Shown here: piece after piece, positions 36,741-46,959 of the stretch
Position numbering within the stretch: the stretch's first letter is position 1
Layout: each line of letters opens with the position of its first letter
Origin: Wurfbainia villosa
Lineage: Eukaryota > Streptophyta > Magnoliopsida > Zingiberales > Zingiberaceae
Assembly: GCA_025175895.1 (NCBI GenBank)
Contig: JAKLTH010000216.1
Coordinates: 120,001-184,000 of the forward strand
DNA length: 64,000 nt
Direction of reading: 5' to 3'
Made by a program: the position numbers and the translations under genes
Notes under the pieces: generated by a model
What the model saw: the letters and a program-made list of their open reading frames with translations, nothing else
Told to the model about the DNA's origin: nothing
Databases searched by the model: none

Positions 36741-37710
36741 GGAGGAGACATCTGTGAGAATGTCATAATCCGGTGTAACATGATGAGTAGCTCTGGAATT
36801 TGGATGTCATCTTTAGGCTGAATAATTTGCTATAGTTATATAAGGATTGTTTGCAAGAGAAAATGCTCTTGGATGAGATGTTGAAGTTGAGATGAAGATT
36901 GATTTGATGATGCAAAACCTCTAGAAAAATTTGAATAAAATCTTTTATAACATTGATGTGCAAAGTGACCATTGCGAAAACAAATTTGACAAGACCCTCA
37001 GCCTTGTCCTCGTCCCCATCCTCATCTTTGTCCTGCGTTTCTTTCACCTTGATTTCGTTGATTGTGTTATTAATGGATAATTATATATGATTTATTGGTT
37101 GTATGTACAAAGAGAATAATAGAATTTGACATCCTCTGAGATTGTAGTTGTAAGAGTATTTCAAGAAAAGATAACATGTCATGAAGAGTATCAATTGACA
37201 CTTGCTCTATACGTGTAGTCATACTAGGAATAGAATTGTCATATTGAGACTCTAAACTTGCAAAAAAATGTATCAACAAATCTGGTTCTGAAACAACAAT
37301 GATTTTGATTGACTGAATATATTCATTGATAGATTTGTCTCATCGTTGCACCGATTATAGTTGCATGCAAAATTGAAACACTCATGCTTGAGAATGTGAT
37401 GCAAAAGTTTGAGCAAAAGTTTTCCATATTTATTGAGAGTTGTCAAACCCTACAATAATAGGAAGTATAAGCTCGCTAAGTGACGAAATTATCCATGTCA
37501 TAATTAATTAGTTGATCATTCTTGTTCCAAATTGTATAATTAGGATCGTCTTTTTGAAGTTTAGGAGAAGTACCATTTATAATTCTAAGTAGATCATAAG
37601 CACGAAGTAACAATTGAAATTGTATCTTTCAAAATGAATAATTATCATTATTAAATTTAGTAGGAAGATAAAATATGACATTTATAGATAAAGCGGAGAG
37701 TTAAGCTGCG
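36741..37710 (-). pseudogene. Copia gag remnant of Copia-3
   Basis: Reads on minus with breaks: FYLPTKFNNDNY and IQFQLLLRAYDLL near 37590-37680, YTIWNKNDQLIN near 37520, a UBN2-like middle (SLESQYDNSIPSMTTR near 37210-37260) and a basic segment near 36980 where a zinc knuckle would be, only partly recognisable (GHFAHQC-like). Typical copia gag layout; not intact. Confidence 0.65.
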
Positions 37711-37963
37711 AGATTTGTTTCTGTGGAGAGTTGGCACGTAGACGATGATTCTGACATTATGAGAAGAGGTGCCAACAATGGATGCAATTGTAGTGGCAGC
37801 GAGGTTTGCCGTGGAAGGTGAGATGACCGACACGGAGATGAAATTGGCTGTGGCGAATGTCGGCGTTGGTTGGAGGCGTAGAGAAATCTTGACGATGGTG
37901 CACAAGGTTGAGAAGAAGTCGACGAACAGATTTTGCTGTGCTCCTCTCGCTCGAGCTTGCGAG
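37711..37963 (-). other. Copia-3 5' leader
   Basis: Sequence between the gag start region and the 5' LTR. No good tRNA-Met PBS is visible beside the LTR end (GCTCGAGCTTGCGAGATACAA on plus, written in part, is at best a decayed match), so the primer used is unclear. Confidence 0.45.
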
Positions 37964-38110
37964 ATACAAGACTAATTCAAAAATATATAATTGAAAGATT
38001 TATGAAGAAGAGATTGATTTGTTCTTATACGACTAAGTCATATTAGCAATTTCTCTTTTAATTTTCTTTCTTCTCATTTGACTAAGTCTTGATTGATTGA
38101 TCCTCTTTTA
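37964..38110 (-). repeat. Copia-3 5' LTR
   Basis: Pairs with 33390-33536. Begins on minus TAAAAGAGGATC; the expected TG is TA in both copies. Confidence 0.8.
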
Positions 38111-38911
38111 GGTTGATAGTCCAAAATGGCGAGTCGACGAAAGTAAGGTTGGAGACGACGACTCCCATCGAGTTGACCAGTTCAACGAGATGCGGTCGCA
38201 TATAGTCCAGAGTGTGGTTCTTGAACCAGTCCCACCAATCGCGACCTCGGCCATTAACAGTCCCATTGCAACCTGCAACAATTGAGCACGTACTTCCATT
38301 TGAGCGAAGATGAATATGCAATTCCATTAGCATTCACTCTTAGAGATGATCACCAGTTATAATCCCATCGGTCAAGTTGGATCCGTTAATGAGGCTTTGA
38401 TGCCTAACACCGGGGAGTTCCCTGCCTCGGCCATACGACGGCAATGCATCGATGATCGGCCAATCGACGGGGTCCTGTTTACAAGCGTTGTTTCTGAATC
38501 TTTGATAATGGTATAGAGAATTTTGCAGCAGAACACTGCGAGCGAGCACGAGCCTGTGCCTGAACAGGGATTAGTTTCGCGACTCACCGTGGATCCAACT
38601 ATGACTGCATCCTCGCCGAGTGAGAGAGTTAGATGGCTGATGAGACTAAAACTCCCCGTCAGCCACTTCCCGGCGGGCACAAAAAGCTGCGCCTCCCCGC
38701 CTTTATCGGCGAACGAATGCAGGTAGAAGATGGCATTCTGAAACGCTTTGGTGTTCAGCGTGACCCCGTCCCCTACGGCACCAAACTCGGTCACGGTGAC
38801 GCTGTGCTGCCGGTACGTGTTCGAACCCATCCCCTTGCAGTAAGAGCTGGCCGTCAAGGCCCGTGAGGGAAATTGGGCAATTGTTGCAAGAACCATAAGA
38901 ATTCTGAACAT
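38111..38911 (-). pseudogene. Polygalacturonase N-terminal exons 1-3
   Basis: Exon 1 (38588-38911) starts at ATG 38911 with a hydrophobic, signal-peptide-like MFRILMVLATIAQFP, then VTVTEFGAVGDGVTLNTKAF and FVPAGKWLTGSFSLISHLTL, ending VGST before GTGAGT. Exon 2 (38354-38474) encodes DPVDWPIIDALPSYGRGREL to ITG. Exon 3 (38111-38272) encodes CNGTVNGRGRDWWDWFKNHT to FWTIN and is cut by Copia-3. No stop in these three exons: the 5' part is better kept than the rest. The first 135 or so codons upstream of the catalytic aspartates would give only a truncated, inactive protein. Confidence 0.88.
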
Positions 38912-39227
38912 CTGAGTCAGAATTCTACATGTTAGCGAAGCGACTGCTAAGATTCAAAAGCTACAAGAATGTCCTTTTATGTTCTAACTACTGCTGCAAT
39001 GTCAGGTAGATTTGGTCCATCTATAACCTGCAATCCAAGGGTTTCAAGAAAGAAGAACGTAGGGACTTGAAGCTAGGGCTGGTACTGCTCAGTGTAATCC
39101 ATCAGTAAGAACAGAGCAAGATGTCAGAAAAGGGACTTGCAGCACCACAGCTCTTCATAAGAGCAGTTTGAACACGATCTAAATGAATGTGCGAGTGGAG
39201 GTAGAGGTCCAACCCAAAGGCACAAAA
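38912..39227. other. Polygalacturonase upstream flank
   Basis: About 300 bp between the ATG and the Copia-2 insertion. No clear TATA box. Bases 39223-39227 (CAAAA) are the left target copy of Copia-2, so that element landed about 310 bp upstream of the start codon. Confidence 0.6.
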
Positions 39228-39655
39228 TGTTGACAATTTTCTACAACTTGCATAAATTATTCGGAAACAATAAATATGTAAACAACTTACAGCGAGTTTG
39301 TCGATTGTCTAAATACTACAAATTGTACCTCGGAGAAGAAAATCTGACGATCTTGTGCTTGTTGTCGAAAGGACAATTACAAAACGAAAAATCTTCTGCT
39401 GATTCACAAACCAAATCTTTTTTTTTTGGATGTCCCTCATGCAAGACACAATCCTTCACCAAAAGCTTTCTCACTTTTTCACAGGGACTCTCTTCGTTCT
39501 TATAGCTTGGATGAATCCTTACCAGAGACCTTTCGTCTCCATTGGCTTTTTAATGCATTGGATGCACAACGTATGTGCAACCACAATACATGTGCAACAC
39601 TTACTGTATGTAATTGAGACTTCACATATTACCCGCAGTAATGCTAACACTAACA
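39228..39655 (-). repeat. Copia-2 3' LTR
   Basis: Collinear with 54537-54978, ends CTAACACTAACA. The left target copy CAAAA precedes it. Confidence 0.9.
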
Positions 39656-40693
39656 TCTTCTACTCATCCAAATTATGCCACAAAGGCAAATGATCACATA
39701 GATCAGATAGTCATAAAGACTAATAGAACAAAGATCATTAGTCATGTTGACTAGATAGTTTAGAGGTTCATAGTCACAAAGACTACTTTTTCAGAGATCA
39801 TTAGTCACAAAAACTAATAGAACAACATCCAATTCATACTTAGAGAAAATGACTCATGCAACAATAAGTATATTGAACAATCAATGCTAAAAAAAGTTGT
39901 TACACTTTATAAAATTGCTTATTGAGCGATCATCACTAAGGAAATTATTACACTTTACTTAATCGCTCACCAAATGACATTCAACCACACTCCAATTGAC
40001 ATACAATCATTTCTTCAAGTGACATACAATCACTCTCCAAGTGACATCAATGTCTTGCTATTTGTTCAAATTAAATTATTTACATCGATATGAACATCTC
40101 TAATCCCTCGTAATAACTATTATATCAAAAGCATATTCAATATTTTAATATTCACAATTTCAGTTTTATACTTAACAAAAATGGATCGATCGATAAATAA
40201 TCTTCAAATATGTAAATCCTTTTAATCTTTTTTTTAGCTAGAATTCATTTATTTTAATTAGTCACTTTTCTAGTAATATTCTATAGCCTGAATTATCTAT
40301 AGTCAATAGGTTTACATGCTAAAGTAGCATACCCCGATTAAAACTTCAAGTAGATAGCTAAATAGTCACTCAGGACAAATACTGAGATTAACATATAATC
40401 TCAAGGGCTCACACAGTAGATAAGCAGAGATTCATTCTTCTACTATCCTTATTGTCATCATAAAACATGTGGTATGAATCATATGTTACGATATTATCCT
40501 CTTACTAAAAAGAGTACATGTTTTTCTCAAATTAATATCATACAAATTTCAATCTAGATATTCCCAATGTTTAATCCTGAATTCAACGCATGAATTCTAA
40601 TTTGGCTTTAAAATAGGTTCAGTAAATGGTAGGTTCATTTACTTCAATCATTATTCTATAAATGATCTCATCTTAATACAACGATTAAGGCGA
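39656..40693 (-). other. Copia-2 3' noncoding region
   Basis: Aligns by eye with 18-1130 of Copia-1, including ATAATCTCAA, CATGTGGTATGAATCA-like and GCTAAAGTAGCA words and the TAGTCACAAAGACTA inverted motifs. Homology ends near 40693, where plus-strand copia coding sequence begins. Confidence 0.75.
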
Positions 40694-42432
40694 CTCCAGT
40701 TTACATGTATGTCTCTCTTTACGGATGCAAAGTCTATATTTTGAATATCAAAGACAATTTTGAAAAATTTGAATCTAAGACGGATGAAGGAATACTAGTT
40801 GGATACTCATCTACTAGTAGAGGTTATAAAGTATACAATAAGAGGACTCCAAGGTTGAGGAATCCTCTAATATTGAATTTTATGAGTCCACTAGTACCTA
40901 CCCTAGGAAATCCTCCATTGATAAGGATATCAATGACAAAAATTAAAACATTACCCAAAGATTTAAAATTTAAATTTAGGGGGTAATGATCAAGGGGGAG
41001 GATTAGAAGGTAATGATCAAGAGGGAGGAAGAGAAAATTACGATGATGAAAGAAGAAAGGATAACCATGATCAAAATCAATATGATTCACCTCTTAAGAC
41101 CTTAAGGATTCATCAAAATTATCCTCTAAATCAAATAATAGGAGAATTATCACAAGGAGTAAGAACTAGGTCATTCTATAGAGTTCCTACTAGTCAAGTT
41201 GCCCTTATCTCCCAAATTGAGCCAAAATCAATTAATGATGTCTTACTTCATCCGTATTGAATTTTAGCAAGAAGAGTTGACTCAATTTGAGAGAAGTCAA
41301 ATATAAAAAATAGTTTCTAGGGCCAATGATAGCACCATTATTACCACAAGAGAGTCTTTAGGAATAAATTGGATGATCAAGGTAAAATTACTAGAAACAA
41401 AGCTAAGTTAGCGGCCCGAGGATTAATTTAATCAAGTTGAAGGACTTAATTATAATGAGACCTATGCTCTAGTTGTTAGATTAAAGTCTATCCGAATCTT
41501 ATTAGGATATGTCGCTCACATGGGTTTCAAACTCTTTCAAATAGATGTGAAATCGTCATTCCTAAATGGGTTCATTAAGGAAGAAATCTATGTGTAGCAA
41601 CCACCCGATTTTGAAAATATAGAATATCTAAACTATGTGTGTAAGCTTAAGAAAGCTTTATACGGGTTAAAACAAGCTCACCGTACTTGGTATGAGAGAC
41701 TTTCATCATTCCTCATCTTTAAGGTATTTAGAAGAGGCTAAGTTGACCAAATCTTATATCTAAAGTAAAAAAAAAAGACATCTTTGTTGCTCAAGTGTAT
41801 GTTGATAACATCATTTTTGGATTAACAAATGATGAATTTCTCCAAGACTTCATTTGTAATATAGAAAATAAATTTGAAATGAGTCTAGTAGAAGAGTTGA
41901 CATTTTCTTAGGTCTACAAGTCAAAGAAACTAGTGAGGGAATCCATGTCTATCAACCCAAATATGTCAAGAAAATTATCAAGAAATTTGGTTTAGAAAAT
42001 GCTAAGGTAGTGTCTACTCCTATGACAATCAACACTAAGATAGACAATGATCAAGATGGAAAATTGATTGACTCAAAACTTTATGGGAGTATGATTTATA
42101 GTTTGCTATACATAACTGCTAGTAGACTTGATATTTTATTTGTAAGATATCAATCTTGTGCCAAAGAGTCTCACTTAGTAACGATCAAAAGAATATTAAG
42201 ATACATAAAGGGCACTTTTAATGGAGGTTTATGGTACCCTAGGACTCAAACTTTTGATTTGATTGGGAACACTAATTTAGATTATACGAGTTGCAAATTG
42301 GATCAGAAAAGTACTAGTGGTGGATGTCAATTTCTTGGATTCTCTCTAGTGAGTTGGAGTAGTAGGAAGCAATCTTGTGTTGCTCTATCCACAACCGAGA
42401 CTGAGTATGTGGTCATGGGTGGTTGTGTAGCT
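40694..42432 (+). pseudogene. Copia-C integrase end, RT and RNase H start
   Basis: Begins inside the integrase C-terminus: GCKVYILNIKDNFEKFESKT and DEGILVGYSSTSRGYKVYNK, a pattern common in SIRE-type copia. Then SQIEPKSIND near 41215, RT pieces with several stops and shifts (41380-41860), VDNIIFGLTNDEF near 41800 where the usual DD is DN, and an open stretch 42010-42432 with SKLYGSMIYSLLYITASRLD, LWYPRTQTFDLIG, DQKSTSGGCQFLG, SCVALSTTETEYV. The last open part ends in VVMGGCVA at the hAT-1 insertion point. Confidence 0.82.
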
Positions 42433-42934
42433 TAGGGGTGACCACAGTTCCAAAATCGTCAGTTTCGATTTTGGAATCGCCGGTTCCGGTTTATCATCCA
42501 ATGGAACCGGAATTAGAACCGAACCGCTCATCAACGGTTTCGATTCTGATTTCGAAATTGTCGATTCCTGTTCCTTACGGTTCGATTTTGATTTTGGAAC
42601 CGCCAATTCCGGTTCATCATCTACCGGAACCGGAACCGAACCGTTAACCGACGGTTTCAGTTCCTTACGATTTGATTTCGATTAAAACCGTTTAGAACTG
42701 AAATTTAAATTATTTAATTTTAAGGCTCTCATTTTTTTAATAGACGATATAAATATATTATTTTTCAATTCATTAATTTGGGCGATTTATTTTAATTTTA
42801 ATTATATTTAAATTTAAATTTTATACTTGGAGATTTAACTTATGTCGATTTATTTATTTATTTATATAACTCTTTAAATCAAATATTTTTTATAAAAAAT
42901 TATCATTGAAACATATTTAAATAAAAAAATTCAT

Positions 42935-42982
<48 letters not shown>

Positions 42983-43381
42983 CTCTCATTCTTTGATTTA
43001 ACACTTAGAAAAAGAAAGGAAAAAACTTGAACTTAATTTATATAAATTAAGTTGTCTACGTATTTTTTTGGAGTAAAAAAGAATCAAAATCCTCATAGTT
43101 CACTTACCATTTAAATATCAAATTATTTTTAAAAATTCAATTCCGATTTTAACAAAAAAAAAAACTCAGTTCCAGTTTCGGTCCGGTTCCGATTCAGTTT
43201 CAATTTCGCTTTGGTTCCGCTTCAATTCCGGTTCCAAAAATTTAAGAATCGGAACCAAACCATATGCCTCCTGTTCCGGTTCCAATTTCGGAACTGGAAT
43301 CGAAAAAGCAATTTCAGTTTAATTTTTAGGCCATTGGTTCCAGTTCGATTCACGGTTTGAACCGAACTGTGGTCACCCCTA
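42433..43381. mobile_element. Non-autonomous hAT element hAT-1 (949 bp)
   Basis: Perfect 18-bp terminal inverted repeats, TAGGGGTGACCACAGTTC at the left and its exact complement at 43364-43381, with a perfect 8-bp target duplication GTGTAGCT (42425-42432 and 43382-43389). An 8-bp duplication and a YAGGG-type end are hAT features. No transposase frame. Both ends carry many GGTTCCGG/CCGGAACC words in opposite orientation (42470-42660 and 43160-43350), and the centre is very AT-rich with a TA run near 42950-42977. It interrupts the RNase H of Copia-C. Confidence 0.93.
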
Positions 43382-43507
43382 GTGTAGCTCAATTACTTTG
43401 GAAGAGACTAGAGCTGTCATGTTGGTTTGGGCTCGTCGGGTTGGCCCGCTCCGCCAAATAATTTAAGTGGGTTGGGTTGAAATTTTATTAACCCGCCATT
43501 TTGGTGG

Positions 43508-45077
43508 TGTTGGTACAATCGGCCCAGGTCACGATTGACCAGACTCGAGTTTGACTCGAGTGATATTTTGATGTTTGACAAAGTGGTTTGACATTGATGT
43601 TTGACATTGATGTCGGTTAGTGTGTTGGGGAGATTGTTTATACAATCGATCCAGGTTATAATTGACTTTGATGGTTGACCAGGGTTGACCATGTGATTGT
43701 GGGAAAGTCCAAGCATGGGTCTTGGCAAGGTAAAGTCCAAGTCATGGGTACTTGGCATGGAAAGTCCAAGTCATGGGTACTTGACATTTGGGAAAGTCCA
43801 AGTCTTGAGTACTTGGCATGAGAAGTCCAAGCATGAGTCTTGGCAAATGAGAAGTCCAAGCATGGGTCTTGGCAAATGGAAAGTCCAAGCATGGGTCTTG
43901 GCATGGAAAGTCCAACATGGGTTGGCAAGGGAAAGTCCAAGCTTGAGTCTTGGCATTTGGGAAGTCCAAGGGGATTGATTTTGGCGTAAAGTCCAAGCAG
44001 AGTCTTGGCGGCGTAAGTCCAATGTGCCTTGGCGGTGTAGACACCGTTAGCATGACATAGCCGAGGGAAGCACCTGGAGGCTAGCGCGATGGATGAACAA
44101 GTCATGGATGACTTGGAGGGATCCGAGAGGCGTGAGGCTGATGGAGGTGGCTAGAAGGCTTAGGTCTAGGCTAAGAGTGGTCTAGCAAGTATGGGGGCAC
44201 CATACTTGGGTTAAAACCTCATGTTTGAGGTTGGCAGTCGACTGACAATATGGCCGGTTCGACTGCCGTGAGTCGACTTGAGTTCGACTGCCAATTTAGA
44301 GCTGGAATTGCTCCGCAATGATCGCTCATTCGAGCAATGATCGATGTCTACGATGACGATCGCTAAGGGTCTAGCCGATCGCTAGTTCTGCGGTCGAGCA
44401 CGTAACGCCAGAGCCGACCGCTACCGACTATGGGCGCTGCAATGATTGCCAATGTTGGCCGATCACAAGAGTCCCGTTGGAACTTGTCCAACGTGGATTG
44501 AGCCGTTGTCTCACACAGCAGGCCGGGCAACATCGGGACTTATGACGATCGCTAGGCGGAAATCCAGCCCGATGGAGGATAAAAGCAGCTGTTCGTGGAA
44601 GGCTCAAGCATCAGTTCTTTGGGGGCTTTGGTGAGGCAATTTGAAGGCGATTTGCAGGTGCATTTCAGGGTCCTTCAAGCTCATCCAAGCAACCGACAAG
44701 CAAGCGCTCAAAACTCTAGTTTGTAAAGTGTTCTTTACATTTTCACTTGTATTTGTTTATTTACTTTGTATTACTTGTTGTAATTCATTGTACGAGGTTT
44801 CTCCACCTCCGACTTGTTGTCGAGAAGGAGCTTTTATTGCTTAGTGGTGTTTGTGGCATCGCTAGGGTTCGTACGAACCCAATCCGTGGAGTAGGAACCG
44901 TTACGGTTCCGAACCACGTTATATCGTGTGTGTTGTGATTGTATCTTGTGTTTGTATTTGTTATTGTTTATTCCGCTGTGTACTAACAAGATTGTAGACA
45001 AGCAACGCGAATGAATTCCATCTACGAACGGTCAAATGCTATTCACCCCCCTTCTAGCAGGCGTCAAATTTTCAACA
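43508..45077 (+). repeat. Element B 5' LTR with a 12-unit hairpin array
   Basis: TGTTGGTACAATCGG to TTTTCAACA. About 43704-44036 holds twelve tandem units of 24-32 bp of the form AAGTCCAAG-n-CTTGGCA; each unit can pair CCAAG with CTTGG. Later: CAGTCGACTG-type words (44236-44290), a TATA-like box (44578-44585), and a U5 with GAACCACGTTATATCG. Confidence 0.92.
44578..44585 (+). promoter_or_regulatory. TATA-like box in the element B LTR
   Basis: GATAAAAG within GGAGGATAAAAGCAGCTG, kept in the 3' LTR near 49905 and, as GGTTAAAAGCAGCTG, in element A near 13668. Conservation across LTRs and its place before the R/U5-like part suggest the core promoter. Confidence 0.4.
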
Positions 45078-45079
45078 AT

Positions 45080-45092
45080 TGGTATCAGAGCC
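45080..45092 (+). other. Element B primer-binding site
   Basis: TGGTATCAGAGCC two bases after the 5' LTR; initiator tRNA-Met type. Confidence 0.9.
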
Positions 45093-45150
45093 CGGGGCTC
45101 TTCTACGAACTAACCGCCGGGAGCTAAGACAAAGAGGCTAGAGGGTGAAG

Positions 45151-46959
45151 ATGGAAGAACCATTGAGATGGGACATCAACACCCCAATTCCCTATTCCGT
45201 CTATGGATGAGAAGGTTTCAATTCTTGGAAGGCGAGAATTGAAGATTTTTTGATGATGAGAGACCTTGAGGAGTGGTCCGCATTGATGGAAGGATTTGAA
45301 TATTCTAAGGGACCAAAGGGAGGGTTTCTCAAGAAGAAGAAGTGGAGTGAGGAGCAACTCCAACAATTCGAGAAAAACAAGAAGGTAATCAAATTCATTT
45401 TTGATTTAATTCCTAATGACCTCTTGTGTAGTCTAGGTGACTATGTGGATGCCAAGGAGCTATGGAGCGATTTGGCCAAGCTCCATGAAAACCCTCAATT
45501 GGTCCAAGAAGAAGAAGAAGATGTAGAATGCTCATTGGTTCAATCGGAAGAGGCCGAAGAAGCAAGCTCCTCCTCACAAGCAAGTGAGGATTCGGAAGTT
45601 GAAGAAGAGTCAACATCCGGGTCAAGAGGAGAGTGTGAAGAATTGGAGGTTGAGAGGCCATCAATCTCCAAGGAGGTGGAGGAAGTGGAAGAAGCATTCA
45701 CCTCAAGAATTGAGGGGGAGGAGATAACTTCCACACCGGAACATCAAGAAGAAGCTTCGACATCCGGTCAAGATGAAGAAGCCCAAAGTCCAATTCCGGT
45801 CTCCATTAACCTAGGTAACTCAAACATATGTGTTAATAATAAAATGCATATAATATGTTTTGAGTGTAGGGAAACCGGACACTATAAAAGCAAGTGCCCA
45901 AAGAAGAATAAGAAAGCTCCTCCGGCGCCAAAAAGTCAACAAAAGCCAAAGGATGCCGGTTCCCCAAGTCAAACGAGCAAGGAGCATATTATATGCTTCA
46001 AGTGCAATTTAAAAGGACATTATAGGAATCAATGTCCTAGGGGGAAGAAGAAGACCCAAGAGGGAGCTACACATGTAGGGGGAGCTTCCAAAGCTAACCC
46101 TAGGGTATATTTCAATGATGCACCTTCTTTAGTTAATAGGCAAAAGCATGCTAGGAGTTTTAATTCTCTTGCTATTGTACATGAAAAGCATGCTAAAAGT
46201 AATAGACATATTTATTTAGGTGCTAAAAATGTCCACTTAGGAAATAAGGAGAAATTTGGGACTAATGTCCCTAAAAATAATTTACCTAAGGACAAATCTA
46301 GATCAAATAACTCAAAATCAATTTTACCTAGGGAGACAATTACAAAGGTGCAAGAGCACCTAGGTGTTAACCCTAAATGGACTAGGCATATGCCTAGGAA
46401 GTCCAATGCCCATGGTTTAAATCAAAATTTTAAAATTGGACAATTAGAATTAGAGAACCAAGCCTTGAGATCAAGACTTGAAAAACTTGAGAAGACCCTT
46501 AACATTATGCAAAATCAATTTAAAGGGTCTAATGGTCAAACTCCTAGGTCAAGAAGTCAAAGTCAACATCTAGGACCTAAGAGTCAAAAGTTAACCAAGG
46601 GCAAGAATGGTTTGGGTCACAAACCTAAGTCCAAGGTGACTTATCATAGTGTTCCATTTGACTATGGAACACTAACTAGGTCTAGGAAGACCAAGGTCAA
46701 TGGGGAAGTCATCCCTAGAGTTGACCAAGATTTGTGCCTAGTGGCTAAGGTTTCGAAGAAATCTAGGATGGCCATTAAGAAGGTTGTTAGGGAGGCAATC
46801 CCTAAGGTTAACCTAGGCAAGACCAAAATGACCAAGGCTAATAAGCCTAGGAGGGTCATTAGGAAGGTATCTAGGGAGGTTATCCCTAAGGAATACCTAA
46901 TTAATCCTAGGAGCTCAAATCGGTTTTGGGTTCCTAAGAGCGTGATTGATTCACGTTAA
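45151..46959 (+). CDS. SIRE-like gag of element B, one internal stop
   Basis: From ATG 45151 (MEEPLRWDINTPIPYSVYG) one frame of 603 codons runs to TAA at 46957, broken only by TGA at 45208 where element A keeps CGA (Arg); a shorter frame from ATG 45250 gives 569 aa. Regions: capsid-like start (FEYSKGPKGGFLKKKKW, LIPNDLLCSLGDYVDAKELW), an acidic Glu/Ser-rich spacer (about 45500-45780), two CCHC knuckles CFECRETGHYKSKC (about 45859-45900) and CFKCNLKGHYRNQC (about 45994-46035), a Leu-rich coiled-coil (LENQALRSRLEKLEKTLNI near 46450), then a highly basic tail ending RFWVPKSVIDSR. Would package RNA in a particle. It ends exactly where protease should follow; no pol is encoded. Confidence 0.85.

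Larger units (their letters stand above)
33390..38110 (-). mobile_element. Ty1/copia element Copia-3 with short LTRs
   Basis: Minus-strand copia element. The two LTRs of about 147 bp are nearly identical over their length: 33390-33536 and 37964-38110. Between them in minus order lie gag, integrase, RT and RNase H. On the right the LTR abuts polygalacturonase exon 3 exactly after the codon for Asn in SPFWTIN. The left edge runs into an AT microsatellite, so no target duplication can be read. Stops and frameshifts throughout. Confidence 0.85.
27863..38911 (-). pseudogene. GH28 polygalacturonase-like gene, split by three retroelement insertions
   Basis: The exons match plant glycoside hydrolase family 28 (pectin-degrading, secreted): exon 1 38588-38911, exon 2 38354-38474, exon 3 38111-38272, exon 4 about 31813-31883, exon 5 31453-31757, exon 6 27863-28106. 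Conserved pieces include TEFGAVGDGVTLNTKAFQNA, LPSYGRGRELPG, SNLTF.DSPFWT, the catalytic-core strings TDGIDP and TGDDLIVIKSGWD, GIAIGSEMSGG, GIRIKISPGRGGYV and HPDE. The gene is broken by Copia-3 inside the exon after SPFWTIN, an LTR fragment in the following intron/exon region, and Copia-4 inside the exon after MDNV. A stop in exon 4 and one-base frameshifts in exons 4 and 5 show it has also decayed by point changes. Confidence 0.9.

Noticed and set aside
43656..44105. Open frames of 83-149 codons on minus across the A/B LTR arrays (also near 7775-8159, 12837-13221, 48859-49428)
   Set aside because: They follow the short tandem repeat through LTR sequence, change frame between copies and carry no domain; they are by-products of the repeat.
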